A stretch of 64,000 nucleotides of DNA, taken from assembly GCF_028290435.1 (NCBI RefSeq), contig NZ_JAQGJV010000003.1, positions 1-64,000 of the forward strand. The letters run 5' to 3'. The notes beneath the pieces are model-generated. The model was not told the origin of the DNA. It did not search any database and was given only the letters and a program-made list of their open reading frames with translations. Shown here one piece after another: positions 63,314 through 64,000 of the stretch (the first letter of the stretch is position 1; the number at the start of each line of letters is the position of its first letter). The position numbers and the translations under genes were made by a program. The DNA is from Devosia sp. Lineage in GTDB: Bacteria; Pseudomonadota; Alphaproteobacteria; Rhizobiales; Devosiaceae.

Positions 63314-64000
63314 ATGATCGGTATCGGCTTGCTGGGCTCGGGGTTCATCGCGGAATCATATGCCGACGCCCTTCTGGACGTGCGCAACGCCGAGCTGGTG
63401 TCGTGCTATTCGCGCAGTTCCAAGCGCTCCGCCGCCTTCGCCGACAAGTGGAAGATCAGGGCCTGCGCCAGCATGGACGAGCTTTGCGCCGATCCGCGCG
63501 TCGAGATCGTCATCGTCGCCCTGCCCAACGAAATTCACCTGGAAGCCTGCGAAGTGGCAGCTCGCCACGGCAAGGCGATCATCTGCACCAAGCCGCTGGC
63601 CCGCACCGAGGCCGAGGCGCAGAAAATCCTCGACGTCGTCAACGCTGCCGGCGTCTGGCACGGCTATGCGGAAAGCTCGGTATTCTCCCCCAATGTCGCC
63701 AAGGCCTATGAAATGGTGCAAGCCGGTGGCATCGGCAAACTGCTGACCATGCGCGCCCGCGAGGGTCACTCCGGCCCCCACGCCCCCCACTTCTGGGATG
63801 CCGAAACCGCCGGCGGCGGCGCCTTGCTCGACATGGGCTGCCACACCGTCGAATCGGCTCGCCACTTCTTCGGCAAGGACAACAAGGTCACCGAGGTCAT
63901 GGCCTGGGGCTCCACCATGGTACATGGAGACAAGACCACCGGCGAGGACACCGCCGTCGCCCTGCTCAAATTCGCGGGTGGCGAAATGGCAACCATCGAA
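63314..64000 (+). CDS. Gfo/Idh/MocA family NAD(P)-dependent dehydrogenase, 3' part beyond window
   Basis: The first 229 residues are present, open to the window edge. The Rossmann start MIGIGLLGSGFIAESYADAL and VIVALPNEIHLEACEVAARHG are typical, followed by CTKPLA where EKPL is usual (Lys kept). GGGALLDMGCHTVESARHFFG holds the catalytic-region His. It likely oxidises or reduces a sugar brought in by the divergent importer. GGGAGAG precedes the ATG. Confidence 0.9.
   Translation, partial: MIGIGLLGSGFIAESYADALLDVRNAELVSCYSRSSKRSAAFADKWKIRACASMDELCADPRVEIVIVALPNEIHLEACEVAARHGKAIICTKPLARTEAEAQKILDVVNAAGVWHGYAESSVFSPNVAKAYEMVQAGGIGKLLTMRAREGHSGPHAPHFWDAETAGGGALLDMGCHTVESARHFFGKDNKVTEVMAWGSTMVHGDKTTGEDTAVALLKFAGGEMATIE

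Overview
The window is GC-rich chromosomal DNA of an alphaproteobacterium, most likely order Hyphomicrobiales and Devosia-like. This is inferred from gene content and order: a gyrA, coaD, two cyclophilins, queA, tgt cluster, an sdhE-mfd pair with divergent recG, glmU-glmS, an IalB-like periplasmic protein, and many ATGA/TGATG gene overlaps. No 16S rRNA is present to confirm it.

Left part (1-15.9 kb): a partial tRNA-Ser, a zinc-less quinone oxidoreductase coupled to a TerC protein, a split YeeE/YedE pair coupled to a UbiH-like flavin monooxygenase, an IalB-like secreted protein, the repair block mfd-sdhE/recG, the amino-sugar pair glmU-glmS, a SPOR-like membrane protein and tRNA-Lys(UUU).

Island (15,872-27,547): an 11.6-kb element bounded by 50-bp perfect direct repeats made of the tRNA-Lys 3' part. 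All 14 genes lie on the minus strand. From the right end: tyrosine integrase plus a coupled unknown gene; AlpA-like regulator; small protein; HTH replication-initiator-like protein with six imperfect palindromic iterons inside its gene; small protein; terminase-small-subunit-like protein; small protein; prohead protease/major capsid fusion; then an AT-richer cargo block. The cargo is a membrane protein, an AbiC-like abortive-infection protein, and a three-gene cassette: STAS-like/GHKL ATPase, STAS-like DUF4325-type protein, single-pass membrane protein. No portal, large terminase or tail genes are present, so it looks like a small phage satellite carrying defence cargo, not a complete prophage. 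The iteron origin and the ATPase/STAS/membrane cassette are the best candidates for something undescribed.

27.6-33.5 kb: a deletion scar joins a truncated ABC ATPase to the tail of a LuxR-type regulator. Next come an IclR regulator fused to an SMP-30 lactonase and, divergently, an MR-type sugar-acid dehydratase, a DgoK-like kinase and an SDR dehydrogenase. Together they look like a galactonate-type sugar-acid pathway without its aldolase.

33.6-47.1 kb: housekeeping genes map, pgi, tgt, queA, two cyclophilins, coaD and gyrA, interrupted by a LysE/GNAT/MFS operon and three intergenic double-hairpin repeats. Tgt has lost three of its four usual zinc ligands, and GyrA has Gln and Met at the two quinolone-contact positions.

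47.2-64 kb: TetA-like MFS pump, APH-like kinase, HxlR/QorB divergent pair, large RND/MMPL exporter, copper amine oxidase with DUF2182 protein and divergent AraC regulator, GMC oxidoreductase, a sugar ABC importer without its ATPase, and the start of a divergent Gfo/Idh/MocA dehydrogenase with paired operator-like repeats between.
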